Shown: piece after piece, positions 28,601 to 31,989 of the stretch | Position numbering within the stretch: the first letter of the stretch is position 1 | Layout: every line of letters starts with the position of its first letter | Source: Sceloporus undulatus | Lineage: Eukaryota; Chordata; Lepidosauria; Squamata; Phrynosomatidae | DNA: 64,000 bases | Assembly: GCF_019175285.1 (NCBI RefSeq) | Contig: NC_056527.1 | Location: 111,914,799 to 111,978,798 of the forward strand | Reading direction: 5' to 3' | Position numbers and translations under genes: made by a program | Notes under the pieces: model-generated | The model's database searches: none | What the model was told of the DNA's origin: nothing | What the model saw: only the letters and a program-made list of their open reading frames with translations

Positions 28601-29305
28601 ATTTGGGGGATGAATGGGCCAATTGCTATTCTTCATTTTGTTAACGTTTGTTATTCTGTTTCTGAATGCATCTAGCAGATTCAGGAGGACTAAATCTCCC
28701 AAATTACCTAAGTGCAGCCCTTTCAAAGAATGTTGGATGTAGCTGAAAGGAGGGAAAGCCTACTAATGGCTCTTAGTTTGTTCTGTGCCTTCAAATCATT
28801 TCCAAATTATGGTGATCCTAAGGCATACGTATCATGGGGTTTTCTTAGCAAGATTTGTTCAGAGGCTCTTAGTAGTGATAGCAAAAGGCAGTGTATTTCT
28901 CAACAAATTATGCAGAATACCATTGTAAACTACCATAGATTGGCTTGTATACAAACTTCCCAAAGTAATGTGGCTGACTATAGTCTGATACAATGGGCTA
29001 CTAGATGGTCTTTAGCCTGATCCCACAGGGCTCTTCCTATGTTCGGTTTGATTTGGGTGAACATACCTTTCCAAGAGAGACCAAGATTTGGCTGGGCTAT
29101 TCTTTCTCTACCATACTATTCTTCTCTATGATCTTCCTTTCTCTTTTCATAGGTCACCGAAGAAACAGCCAAGGCTCTGGAGACTCTGGCTTATACTTGC
29201 TCTTTGCGTGGAGTTATCAAGGTGAAGGGCAAAGGTCAACTACGAACGTACTTTGTCTGTACAGACATGGCTCGGCCTGGTCCCCAAGGGCCAATGCTGA
29301 GCTGA
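639..29305 (+). CDS. ADCY4: ADCY4, adenylate cyclase type 4 (22 coding exons, 5' end outside window)
   Basis: Membrane adenylate cyclase that converts ATP to cAMP and pyrophosphate at the inner face of the plasma membrane, stimulated by Gs alpha and, in the type 2/4/7 group, by G beta-gamma. Twenty-two exons (listed separately) join in one frame to give 908 residues plus stop; every junction is GT-AG and all phases fit. Order: last helix of the first membrane cassette, C1a catalytic domain, C1b linker, six-helix second cassette with an N-glycosylated loop, C2a catalytic domain. Residues match human ADCY4 from memory almost throughout C1a and C2a; the C1b linker and the extracellular loop are diverged. 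Human ADCY4 is 1077 residues, so roughly the first 170 residues, including helices 1-5, lie before position 1. ADCY4 rather than ADCY2/7 is supported by the convergent LTB4R neighbour. Introns are enlarged by repeats but no exon is broken. Confidence 0.96.
1024..1198. mobile_element. palindromic MITE (family A), degraded copy
   Basis: CCACTTTAACTGCAATGG near the left end and GACAGTTAAAGCAGAATG near the right end are the inverted arms; CTGGAATCTTGGGATTTGCAG and ACTACAAATCCCATATTCCA are the inner arms. Family A is described at the copy at 31458-31715. Confidence 0.7.
1395..1549 (+). CDS. ADCY4: ADCY4 exon: entry to C1a
   Basis: Starts [20 protein letters not shown] and ends [15 protein letters not shown], the conserved stretch before the first catalytic strand. 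The acceptor is TTCTAG and the donor GTACTT. It leaves in phase 2; the split serine codon is completed by the next exon. Confidence 0.94.
1822..1933 (+). CDS. ADCY4: ADCY4 exon: C1a first metal-binding aspartate
   Basis: Encodes [20 protein letters not shown] and ends GKFDQIAK. The Asp of ADIVGFT is the first of the two aspartates that hold the catalytic magnesium ions in class III cyclases. Donor GTGAGT; exits in phase 0. Confidence 0.96.
2176..2455. mobile_element. GC-rich fold-back element, hAT-like MITE
   Basis: Starts GGCCCGGTACAGATGGGC, close to the terminal sequence of the palindromic element at 43935. It contains a hairpin with 20-bp arms (2199-2218 and 2251-2270, one mismatch) and an inner stem. 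Right end not clear. Confidence 0.55.
2455..2690. repeat. dispersed repeat with TGTGCAGAAAA-like units (family B)
   Basis: Repeated TTTTGTGCAGAAAA / TTTTGTGCAA motifs. The family is described at 29655-30215, the longest copy. Confidence 0.55.
2809..2853. repeat. (TG)n(TA)n microsatellite
   Basis: About 6 TG units followed by about 15 TA units in the ADCY4 intron. Confidence 0.95.
2854..3715. other. ADCY4 intron, no element named
   Basis: Contains a short GC-rich stretch (2870-2970) with CGCG and CpG sites that resembles the Tigger-like family with GCGTATA ends, then unique-looking sequence. No gene seen. Confidence 0.4.
3716..3843 (+). CDS. ADCY4: ADCY4 exon: C1a second metal-binding aspartate
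   Basis: Encodes [20 protein letters not shown] and continues to [10 protein letters not shown]. The Asp in LGDCYYC is the second metal ligand. Exits in phase 2; the AA of the last lysine is completed by the G of the next exon. Confidence 0.96.
3844..4663. other. ADCY4 intron without recognised element
   Basis: Unique-looking AT-rich sequence; nothing identified. Confidence 0.5.
4664..4822 (+). CDS. ADCY4: ADCY4 exon: C1a core
   Basis: Encodes [39 protein letters not shown] and [11 protein letters not shown], the best conserved C1a block. It differs from human mainly at WSDDV (WSHDV from memory). Acceptor CCCCCAG, donor GTGAGA, exits in phase 2. Confidence 0.96.
5054..5702. mobile_element. 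non-autonomous hAT element with 8-bp duplication
   Basis: Ends TAGGGTTGCCAT and ATGGCAACCCTA are perfect inverted repeats. Flanks GTTGGAAG (5046-5053) and GTTGGGAG (5703-5710) are an 8-bp target duplication with one change, the hAT signature. It has no coding capacity, a GC-rich right half, and carries a younger Tigger-like insert at 5162-5391. Confidence 0.85.
5162..5391. mobile_element. Tigger-like (TcMar) MITE nested in the hAT element
   Basis: Left end CACTGGACCCCTGTTATACG, right end complement CAGTCAGCCCTTCTTATAC, flanked by TA on both sides (5160-5161, 5392-5393). Confidence 0.75.
5711..6365. other. ADCY4 intron without recognised element
   Basis: AT-rich, unique-looking; no exon or repeat was recognised. 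Confidence 0.45.
6366..6572 (+). mobile_element. MIR/CORE-like tRNA-derived SINE
   Basis: Head GTGTGGTATGGTGGTATGAC, middle with AAGTCACACACTCTCAGCC, tail AGTGACTTGAAGGCACACAG. The same family recurs more than a dozen times in the window in both directions. Confidence 0.75.
6612..6760 (-). mobile_element. LINE 3' end (L2/CR1-type), minus strand
   Basis: AATAATAATAAAAG followed by TTTATTTATATACCGCACC and AGGGCGGTTTACA. Read in reverse this is the common squamate LINE 3' end with (AAT)n tail. Confidence 0.55.
7587..7641. repeat. (AT)n microsatellite
   Basis: About 27 perfect AT units; a likely cruciform or length-variable site. Confidence 0.97.
7893..7975 (-). mobile_element. LINE 3' end (L2/CR1-type), minus strand
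   Basis: TTAATAATAATAAT then TTTATTTATATGCCGCTAT and CATAGCGGTGAACAG, the same type of 3' end as at 6612. Confidence 0.5.
8343..8600. repeat. dispersed repeat family B
   Basis: Contains ATTTTCTGTGCAGGA and TTTTCTGTGCAGGAAA and ends with CTCTGGGGAAAAAATCCAG. Confidence 0.55.
8744..8876 (+). CDS. ADCY4: ADCY4 exon: end of C1a
   Basis: Encodes [20 protein letters not shown] and ends RTFLVIDPK, closing the C1a fold. The 3.9-kb intron before it carries a hAT element with a nested Tigger-like insert and a long AT repeat. Exits in phase 0. Confidence 0.95.
9225..9345. mobile_element. short palindromic MITE (family C, ACTACAACTCCCAT type)
   Basis: TATAACTCCCATTTGCACTA near the left and GGTGTTGTAGACC at the right form inverted ends. 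Other members lie near 1625-1685, 14396-14475, 35865-35935 and 60380-60465. Confidence 0.45.
9385..9805. repeat. dispersed repeat family B, long copy
   Basis: Carries ATTTTCTGTGCAGGAAT, TTTTCTGTGCATAAC and the right-hand block TTCTTGCAGCCGGAAGAAAA ... AAGAATTGCATCCCT, which aligns by eye to 30118-30200. Confidence 0.65.
9805..10365. repeat. dispersed repeat family B, related or inverted copies
   Basis: Repeated GTGCAGTTTTC / AAACTGTGCC / GAAAACTGCACAG type words over about 550 bp directly next to the copy at 9385. Degraded; limits uncertain. Confidence 0.4.
10366..10825. other. ADCY4 intron without recognised element
   Basis: Nothing identified between the family B block and the acceptor at 10825. 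Confidence 0.45.
10826..11008 (+). CDS. ADCY4: ADCY4 exon: C1b linker, first part
   Basis: Sixty-one codons, phase 0 at both ends. The first third ([20 protein letters not shown]) is acidic and serine-rich and diverged; the conserved block [17 protein letters not shown] identifies it. Donor GTAGGT. Confidence 0.93.
11150..11222 (+). mobile_element. 5S-rRNA-derived SINE fragment
   Basis: CCTTAGTTAGTACTTGGATG then GGAGGCCCCGATGAATACCA and GGTGCTTTAG match the 3' half of 5S rRNA (TTAGTACTTGGATGGGAGAC, ATACCGGGTGCTGTAGG). Confidence 0.75.
11262..11495 (+). mobile_element. MIR/CORE-like SINE
   Basis: GTATGGCGTAGTGGTTTGAA at the head, CTCTCTCAGCCTCAGAGAAA in the middle, tail GACTCAAAGGCACACAGTAA plus AACAACAACAAA. 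Nearly full length. Confidence 0.8.
11983..12244. mobile_element. Tigger-like MITE, near full length
   Basis: Ends CAGTGAGCC and GGGCCCACTG, TA on both sides (11981-11982 and 12245-12246). Internal GCATACGCTGAA and CTTTACGCGGGGGAATCTGG mark the subfamily with plain-text GCG-rich ends also seen at 24317. Confidence 0.8.
12301..12495 (-). mobile_element. CR1 LINE 3' fragment
   Basis: Begins CATGGAATCATACAGTTGGA and continues GGGCCATCAGGTACAACAC; read in reverse it ends with the CR1 ATTCTATGA-type tail. Confidence 0.7.
12610..12653 (+). CDS. ADCY4: ADCY4 small exon in C1b
   Basis: A 44-bp exon encoding [15 protein letters not shown], between a T-rich TTTTTTTGCAG acceptor and a GTAAGA donor. 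Too short for an ORF search; found because it restores the frame between the flanking exons and matches the LASFSTQWSLDRSR region of human ADCY4. Confidence 0.85.
12985..13195 (+). mobile_element. 5S-rRNA-derived SINE, long copy
   Basis: GATCTCATCTTATCTTGGAA then GCTAAGCCCTGGTTGGTCTC and GAATGGGAGACCATTAATGA follow 5S rRNA in order. The 3' half CATAAGTGAACAAGTGACTT plus GAAGGCACG is shared with the MIR/CORE-like SINEs. Confidence 0.8.
13284..13370 (+). CDS. ADCY4: ADCY4 exon: end of C1b
   Basis: Encodes [20 protein letters not shown] then LIEQLNSQK. The [11 protein letters not shown] block is conserved in ADCY2/4/7. Acceptor TATCAG, donor GTAAGT, exits in phase 2. Confidence 0.94.
13371..14015. 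other. ADCY4 intron without recognised element
   Basis: Unique-looking; an open frame at 13380-13628 has no recognisable similarity. Confidence 0.45.
14016..14085 (+). CDS. ADCY4: ADCY4 exon: approach to second membrane cassette
   Basis: A 70-bp exon encoding [20 protein letters not shown] and EKE, matching QWKQSKDFNPLTLYFREKEM of human ADCY4. Acceptor CCCTTAG, donor GTAACC, exits in phase 0. Confidence 0.94.
14673..14770 (+). CDS. ADCY4: ADCY4 exon: helix 7
   Basis: Encodes [20 protein letters not shown] then [13 protein letters not shown], the first helix of the second membrane cassette. Exits in phase 2. Confidence 0.94.
14785..14935. repeat. dispersed repeat family B, short copy
   Basis: TTTTGCACAAACC, TTTCTGCACAGAAAAC and TTTTTGCACAAAAC in close succession. 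Confidence 0.5.
15031..15246 (+). mobile_element. MIR/CORE-like SINE
   Basis: GCTTGGTGTAATGGTTTGGG, GTGACCTTGGGCAAGTCACA, then GGTCACCATAAGTTGGAAAC. Nearly full length. Confidence 0.8.
15611..15695 (+). CDS. ADCY4: ADCY4 exon: helix 8
   Basis: An 85-bp exon encoding [20 protein letters not shown] and TCFASHLA, a membrane helix with a run of leucines coded by CTC repeats. Acceptor CATCCAG, donor GTAAGT, exits in phase 0. Confidence 0.93.
16003..16460 (+). mobile_element. L2/CR1-clade LINE fragment, end of reverse transcriptase ORF
   Basis: Reads [36 protein letters not shown], then in another frame [20 protein letters not shown] and [17 protein letters not shown]. These are the C-terminal motifs of L2-type reverse transcriptases. 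Frames shift several times, so it is dead. In an ADCY4 intron. Confidence 0.8.
16629..16766 (+). CDS. ADCY4: ADCY4 exon: helix 9
   Basis: Encodes [20 protein letters not shown] then a helix ending [12 protein letters not shown]. Forty-six codons, phase 0 at both ends. The preceding intron contains an L2-like LINE fragment. Confidence 0.93.
17164..17372. mobile_element. Tigger-like MITE with expanded C tract
   Basis: Starts CAGCCAGCCTTCCATATTCA after TA; contains ATGGATTTTGGTATCCATGA and TTCCTGGAACCAAATCTG. A run of 18 C (17233-17250) interrupts it. Confidence 0.75.
17677..17784 (+). CDS. ADCY4: ADCY4 exon: glycosylated extracellular loop
   Basis: Encodes [20 protein letters not shown] then [16 protein letters not shown]. 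It has two N-glycosylation sequons, NST and NIT, in the loop between helices 9 and 10, as in other membrane cyclases. The loop is otherwise diverged. Donor GTAAGT, phase 0 at both ends. Confidence 0.9.
17902..18086 (+). CDS. ADCY4: ADCY4 exon: helices 10 and 11
   Basis: Encodes [20 protein letters not shown] then [20 protein letters not shown], two membrane helices, and ends in a luminal stretch with an NQT sequon. It leaves in phase 2. Confidence 0.94.
18611..18825. mobile_element. palindromic MITE family A
   Basis: Left ATACTGCAGAATGAATGCAG, right CTGCATTATTTCTGCTGTAC, inner arms CTGGGTTTTGTAGTTCTGTG and ATACATCCCAGGAT. Confidence 0.85.
19052..19136 (+). CDS. ADCY4: ADCY4 exon: helix 12
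   Basis: Encodes [20 protein letters not shown] and TLLALARQ, the last membrane helix, matching [20 protein letters not shown] of human ADCY4. Acceptor TTGCAG, donor GTAAAT, exits in phase 0. Confidence 0.95.
19941..20163. mobile_element. palindromic MITE family A
   Basis: Left ACACTGTACAATTAAGGCAG, right ATGCATTGTTTCTGCAATG. Only 40 bp separate it from the next copy. Confidence 0.85.
20203..20412. mobile_element. palindromic MITE family A
   Basis: Left TACACTGCAGAAATAATGCA, right GTCAACCTGGATTAAGCTGC; same direction as the previous copy as judged by the central GTCAGAG segment. Confidence 0.85.
20895..21170. repeat. dispersed repeat family B
   Basis: AATTTCTGTGCAGAGAAC, then TTGTTTTCTGCGCCAAC; degraded. 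Confidence 0.5.
21310..21468 (+). CDS. ADCY4: ADCY4 exon: signalling helix into C2
   Basis: Encodes [20 protein letters not shown], then [20 protein letters not shown] and [11 protein letters not shown]. This is the second coiled signalling helix before C2a. Fifty-three codons, phase 0 at both ends. Confidence 0.96.
21526..21682 (-). mobile_element. MIR/CORE-like SINE, degraded
   Basis: Reverse-oriented GATCACCCACTTGCCCAGGG and CAATGGGTTTCTATGGCTCA are the family's middle part. Confidence 0.6.
21684..22289. other. ADCY4 intron, little recognised
   Basis: AT-rich; TATGCATCTGAGGAAGCAGA at 21814 resembles the end of an old LINE-like repeat also seen near 56430. No gene. Confidence 0.4.
22290..22436 (+). 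CDS. ADCY4: ADCY4 exon: C2a start
   Basis: Encodes [20 protein letters not shown], then [20 protein letters not shown] and NEIIADFDE. In C2 the first metal aspartate of C1 is replaced (VLFASIPDF), as expected for the non-metal-binding half. Phase 0 at both ends. Confidence 0.97.
22961..23073. mobile_element. palindromic MITE family A, left half only
   Basis: ACACTGCAGAATTAATGCAG through GGGATTTGTTGTTTGATGTG; the right arm is missing where the SINE at 23074 begins. Confidence 0.75.
23074..23236 (-). mobile_element. MIR/CORE-like SINE
   Basis: CTTATGGTGACCCTATGATG, GAGTTTCCATGCCCAAGTGG and CTCCAGAGTCATAGTCCAGT in reverse orientation; joins directly to a half MITE. Confidence 0.75.
23237..23900. 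other. ADCY4 intron without recognised element
   Basis: Nothing identified between the SINE and the acceptor at 23900. Confidence 0.45.
23901..24008 (+). CDS. ADCY4: ADCY4 exon: adenine-contacting lysine of C2a
   Basis: Encodes [20 protein letters not shown] then [16 protein letters not shown]. The lysine of IKTIG corresponds to the adenine-binding lysine of mammalian type 2 cyclase. Donor GTGAGG. The frame stays open into the intron up to 24317 by chance. Confidence 0.97.
24255..24693. mobile_element. palindromic MITE family A split by a Tigger-like insert
   Basis: Left part ends ACTGCCTTGGCACAATA at 24316; right part resumes ATATGGAATTCTGGGATTTG at 24538 and ends ATTAATTCTGCAGTGCAGAT. Order of events: MITE first, Tigger-like later. 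Confidence 0.85.
24317..24535. mobile_element. Tigger-like MITE nested in a family A MITE
   Basis: TTTATGTGGGGGATCTGTTC on the left, GAAAGCCGCGTATGGCAAGC on the right, TA on both sides (24315-24316, 24536-24537); same subfamily as 11983-12244. Confidence 0.8.
24700..25545. other. ADCY4 intron without recognised element
   Basis: Unique-looking; nothing identified. Confidence 0.45.
25550..25722 (-). mobile_element. MIR/CORE-like SINE, degraded
   Basis: GTGGGGCTTTCTGGGGCCGA, CCCCCAGTGGGGTTCCCCTG and AACCACTACATTATGCTGGT in reverse orientation. Confidence 0.65.
25728..25903. repeat. dispersed repeat (family D), probable DNA transposon piece
   Basis: CTCCAACATTTCAGAGATGA then GTGTGGCCAAGCAGCATCAG and GAGAGGCTGCAGCAGTTTGC. 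Same order of blocks at 41538 and, in part, at 52018. Confidence 0.6.
25904..26790. other. ADCY4 intron without recognised element
   Basis: No exon or named repeat seen before the acceptor at 26790. Confidence 0.45.
26791..26905 (+). CDS. ADCY4: ADCY4 exon: C2a middle
   Basis: Encodes [20 protein letters not shown] then [18 protein letters not shown]. Acceptor CTTGCAG, donor GTAAGT, exits in phase 1. Confidence 0.96.
26906..27778. other. ADCY4 intron without recognised element
   Basis: Contains AATAAATGAATAAATAAA near 27560 that may be a LINE tail; otherwise unique-looking. Confidence 0.4.
27779..27912 (-). mobile_element. CR1 LINE 3' fragment
   Basis: TCATAGAATCGTAGAGTTGG, then GAAGAGACCACAAGAGCCAT and TCCAACCACCTGCTGTGCAG, the reverse complement of the CR1 3' end. 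Confidence 0.8.
28456..28580 (+). CDS. ADCY4: ADCY4 exon: C2a catalytic Asp, Asn and Arg
   Basis: Encodes [20 protein letters not shown] then [20 protein letters not shown]. It holds the adenine-binding Asp (QYDIW) and the Asn and Arg of NTVNVASR that stabilise the transition state. All are present, so the enzyme looks active. Confidence 0.97.
28763..28875 (-). mobile_element. MIR/CORE-like SINE, 3' part only
   Basis: GTGCCTTCAAATCATTTCCA, AATTATGGTGATCCTAAGGC and GGGGTTTTCTTAGCAAGATT in reverse orientation. Confidence 0.65.
29153..29305 (+). CDS. ADCY4: ADCY4 last coding exon
   Basis: Encodes [20 protein letters not shown], then [20 protein letters not shown] and a short tail [10 protein letters not shown] before TGA at 29303-29305. 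The lysine in KGKGQ matches the phosphate-contacting lysine of other cyclases. Confidence 0.97.
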   Translation, partial: VTEETAKALETLAYTCSLRGVIKVKGKGQLRTYFVCTDMARPGPQGPMLS

Positions 29306-29585
29306 CTCCCATCAAATGAAACAGTGACATGCACAAAACCCTTGATGGCTGGAAGTTCTTGTAAATAACTGCAAGCTCTTTCTTGTGACTTTTGGGAGCC
29401 ACAGTGGACTTGAATGACTTCTGTAGCCTGTGATTTCATGAAAGTCTTTGTACTCCATGCTTGATTTGTGGTCTGTATCATAATGAAATGCAGGCGATGA
29501 TGAAGACATCCCCGGAAACATCTCACAGATAACATTAGTGACAGATAGAGGAACTAAAGAATAAATTGCCTCTTTTGAGAAAGAC
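29306..29585 (+). other. ADCY4: ADCY4 3' UTR with poly(A) signal
   Basis: Non-coding end of the last exon. A canonical AATAAA lies at 29560-29565, about 255 bases after the stop, so cleavage near 29580 is likely. The end point is inferred from the signal only. Confidence 0.6.
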
Positions 29586-29654
29586 CTTGCCACCAGAGTA
29601 AGCCATGGGCAATGTGCTTCCATTTTTTTTCTGTTGTTACAAGAAGAGGAAATA

Positions 29655-30215
29655 ATATTTGAAATGGTCACAAACATGTTTTTTGAGTGTTGAGAAACAA
29701 TGACAAGAGGAATCCTTGACTGACGAGAATCTTCACAGTTTGGGACTTATTCTGTGCAAAATTTGCATATGATTGTTTTAAACAGAAATCAGCATTTTCT
29801 GTAAAGGAAGCAACAGAGAAATATTAATTCATGTCCAGAAAACACTGCAATCTGTGCAGAAAATACTGTTTTTTATGCAAATCATCTATGTGTCAATTTT
29901 ATGCAGAATAAATCTTAATTTATAGCATCTCTTTGCAGAAGACAGTATTTTCTACAAAGAAATCAATATTTTTGCATTGAAACATTATTTTTCATGCAGA
30001 GAAGCCTGCTTCTTGAACAGAAAATGTTGATTTCTGTGCAAAAGAGCCATGTGAAATATTTTCATATAATCAGTCCTGAATTGCAAATCACCTTTGAAAA
30101 CTGTGTGGTATCCAAAGTCTTTCTTGCAGTGGGAACAAAACTGCTGAAGTTGTTCATTGCAACCTTTAAGAAGAAACTTATTGAAAAATTGTATCCCTAT
30201 AGAAGAATGAATCCT
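29655..30215. repeat. dispersed repeat family B, longest copy
   Basis: About 560 bp with at least eight words close to TTTTCTGTGCAGAAAA (for example 29790, 29850, 29930, 30020), each nearly self-complementary, between a left block TGTTGAGAAACAATGACAAG and a right block TTCTTGCAGTGGGAACAAAA. Left and right blocks recur in the same order at 9385-9805. No terminal repeats or coding frame seen; superfamily unknown. Confidence 0.6.
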
Positions 30216-30564
30216 TCCACCAAAAACACTTAATGGATCCCTTGAAGGACTAAGCAGAGCTTCATTCTGGTTTCAAGAGGGAAGAAAGAAACTTCCTGGT
30301 CAGTCCATGGTTTCACAGATCCTCATTTCATTATTCCAAATCTGTCCATATGATCAGCAACTATGTTCTATGGAGACTCATTTTAGGAAATTCTTTCTTC
30401 AAGACCACAAGCATTGAATCCAGAGAGTTTATGAATATGTTTGAGCCCATCTCTCTCAAGCAGTGACCTTGGAGGCTTAAATTTCCAGGAGCCTTCAAAG
30501 ACTCCTCCACTTCAACATAAACTGGGCAGGACTGGCCCCTTGTAGCAAAAAGCCTGATAGGGCA
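30216..30564. other. intergenic, no element recognised
   Basis: Nothing identified between the family B copy and the SINE at 30565. Confidence 0.4.
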
Positions 30565-30790
30565 TGGTTATTGTTGTGTGCCTTCAAGATGTTTCTGACT
30601 GACAGTGACACCGAGAAAAGTCTGGTGTGGGGTTTTCTGAAAAAGATTTGTCCAGAGGTGATTTGGCTTTCCCTTCTTTTGAGGCTAAGAGTGTGTTATT
30701 TGTCCAAGGTCATCCAGTGGGTTTCCAAGGCCAAGTGGGGATTCAAAGCCTGGTTTCCCAACACTCAAACTACTACATCATGCTGACTCA
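30565..30790 (-). mobile_element. MIR/CORE-like SINE
   Basis: TTGTTGTGTGCCTTCAAGAT, CCAAGGTCATCCAGTGGGTT and ACTACATCATGCTGACTC in reverse orientation; nearly full length. Confidence 0.75.
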
Positions 30791-30799
30791 TCTCTGAGA

Positions 30800-30985
30800 G
30801 GGGATTGTTGTTGTGTACCTTCACATCATTTCTGACTTATGGCAACTCTAAGGTGTACCTATTGTAGGGTTTTCTTGGACTGAGAGTGTGTGACTCACCC
30901 AAAGTCCAAAGTCACCCAGTAGGTTTCCATGGCTGAGTGGAGAATGAAACCCTGGTCTCCAGAGTCATAGTCTGATAGATAATAC
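30800..30985 (-). mobile_element. MIR/CORE-like SINE
   Basis: TTGTTGTGTACCTTCACATC, CACCCAGTAGGTTTCCATGG and CTCCAGAGTCATAGTCTG, in tandem with the copy at 30565 and in the same direction. Confidence 0.75.
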
Positions 30986-31457
30986 CCTTATAAAATTGAG
31001 AAAGGAGTTATCTGGGAAATGCTGGACAGTGAGAGAGGCTGAGTTGGGTTGGCTTGTGTTGCCGTTACTGAGTTGTAGTAGAGGAGAGGTGTCTTTGTTG
31101 CCCCATCATGACAAGGTCTCTTGTTTGTTTCTTTTGATGTGCAGTGTAACAAATTGCCAATTCCTGCATCTCTTTCTAGGCCACCTCTACATTGCAACAC
31201 AGTGCCCCAAATCTCCTTCCTCTTTTGTGAGTTTTTGCAGTCCTACATGCCTACCCTGGGTAGGGTTTGAGGCACGTTGAATGTGGTTATGACAGCTCAG
31301 CTCTTAAAGAGGTTATCTTCTTCTTTTCTGAGGTGTGACTTCACTTCTGAGTCAGTGCTGGTTCACAGAAACAGTGCAGCAGAACAAATATCCCAAGTCA
31401 GAGGACTGCCACAGGAATGGAAAGAATGTGCAGAGCTTTTGGAACTGGAGGAGAAAA

Positions 31458-31715
31458 AAAAAAAGAGGCTTCTTGAGCTGCATCCAGACTGCAGAAATAA
31501 TCCAGGCTTGCACCACTGTAACTTCGATGTCACAGTGTTGTGGAATTCTGGGAATTGTAGTTCTGTGAGACATTTCACTTTCTCTGTCAGAGAGCTCTGG
31601 TACTATGACAAACTACAAATCCCAGGATTCCATAGCATTGAGCCATGGTAGTTAAAGTGGTGTCAGCCTGGATTATTTCTGCAGTCTGGGTGCAGCTCAA
31701 GAAGCCTCTTTTTTG
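31458..31715. mobile_element. palindromic MITE family A, complete copy with long arms
   Basis: Left arm from AGAGGCTTCTTGAGCTGCAT (31464) pairs with a right arm ending ATGCAGCTC-like GTGCAGCTCAAGAAGCCTCT (31709). Arms are about 100 bp each around a short centre with TTTCTCTGTCAGAGAGCTCT. The best template for this family, which has about 14 copies here. Superfamily not settled; hAT is most likely from the element's form. Confidence 0.85.
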
Positions 31716-31739
31716 AGGCTTTTGAAAGATACCCATGCA

Positions 31740-31935
31740 ACCTTTAAAGATGAAGAGGTCCATCCCTTCCAATGCCAGTCTATTCCACTCTCAAGCAGCT
31801 CTTACAGTCAAGAAGATCTTAATGTTTACGTGGAATCTCTTTTCTTGTGATTTGAATTTGTTGGTTCTCATTATAGTCCTCTGGATTAGCTATGTCACTG
31901 TTTCAGTCCTGTTATGGGCCTCTTGCAAAGTCTTC
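31740..31935 (-). mobile_element. CR1 LINE fragment
   Basis: TATTCCACTCTCAAGCAGCT, CTTACAGTCAAGAAGATCTT and AATGTTTACGTGGAATCTCT are the usual CR1 3'-region words in reverse. Confidence 0.65.
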
Positions 31936-31989
31936 TTCGGATGGGACACATTTTTTAGTTTACACATTGTTTTGGTATTGCACTGAAAT

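Noticed and set aside
31277-31651. 124-codon open frame
   Set aside because: Its second half is the arm of a palindromic MITE.
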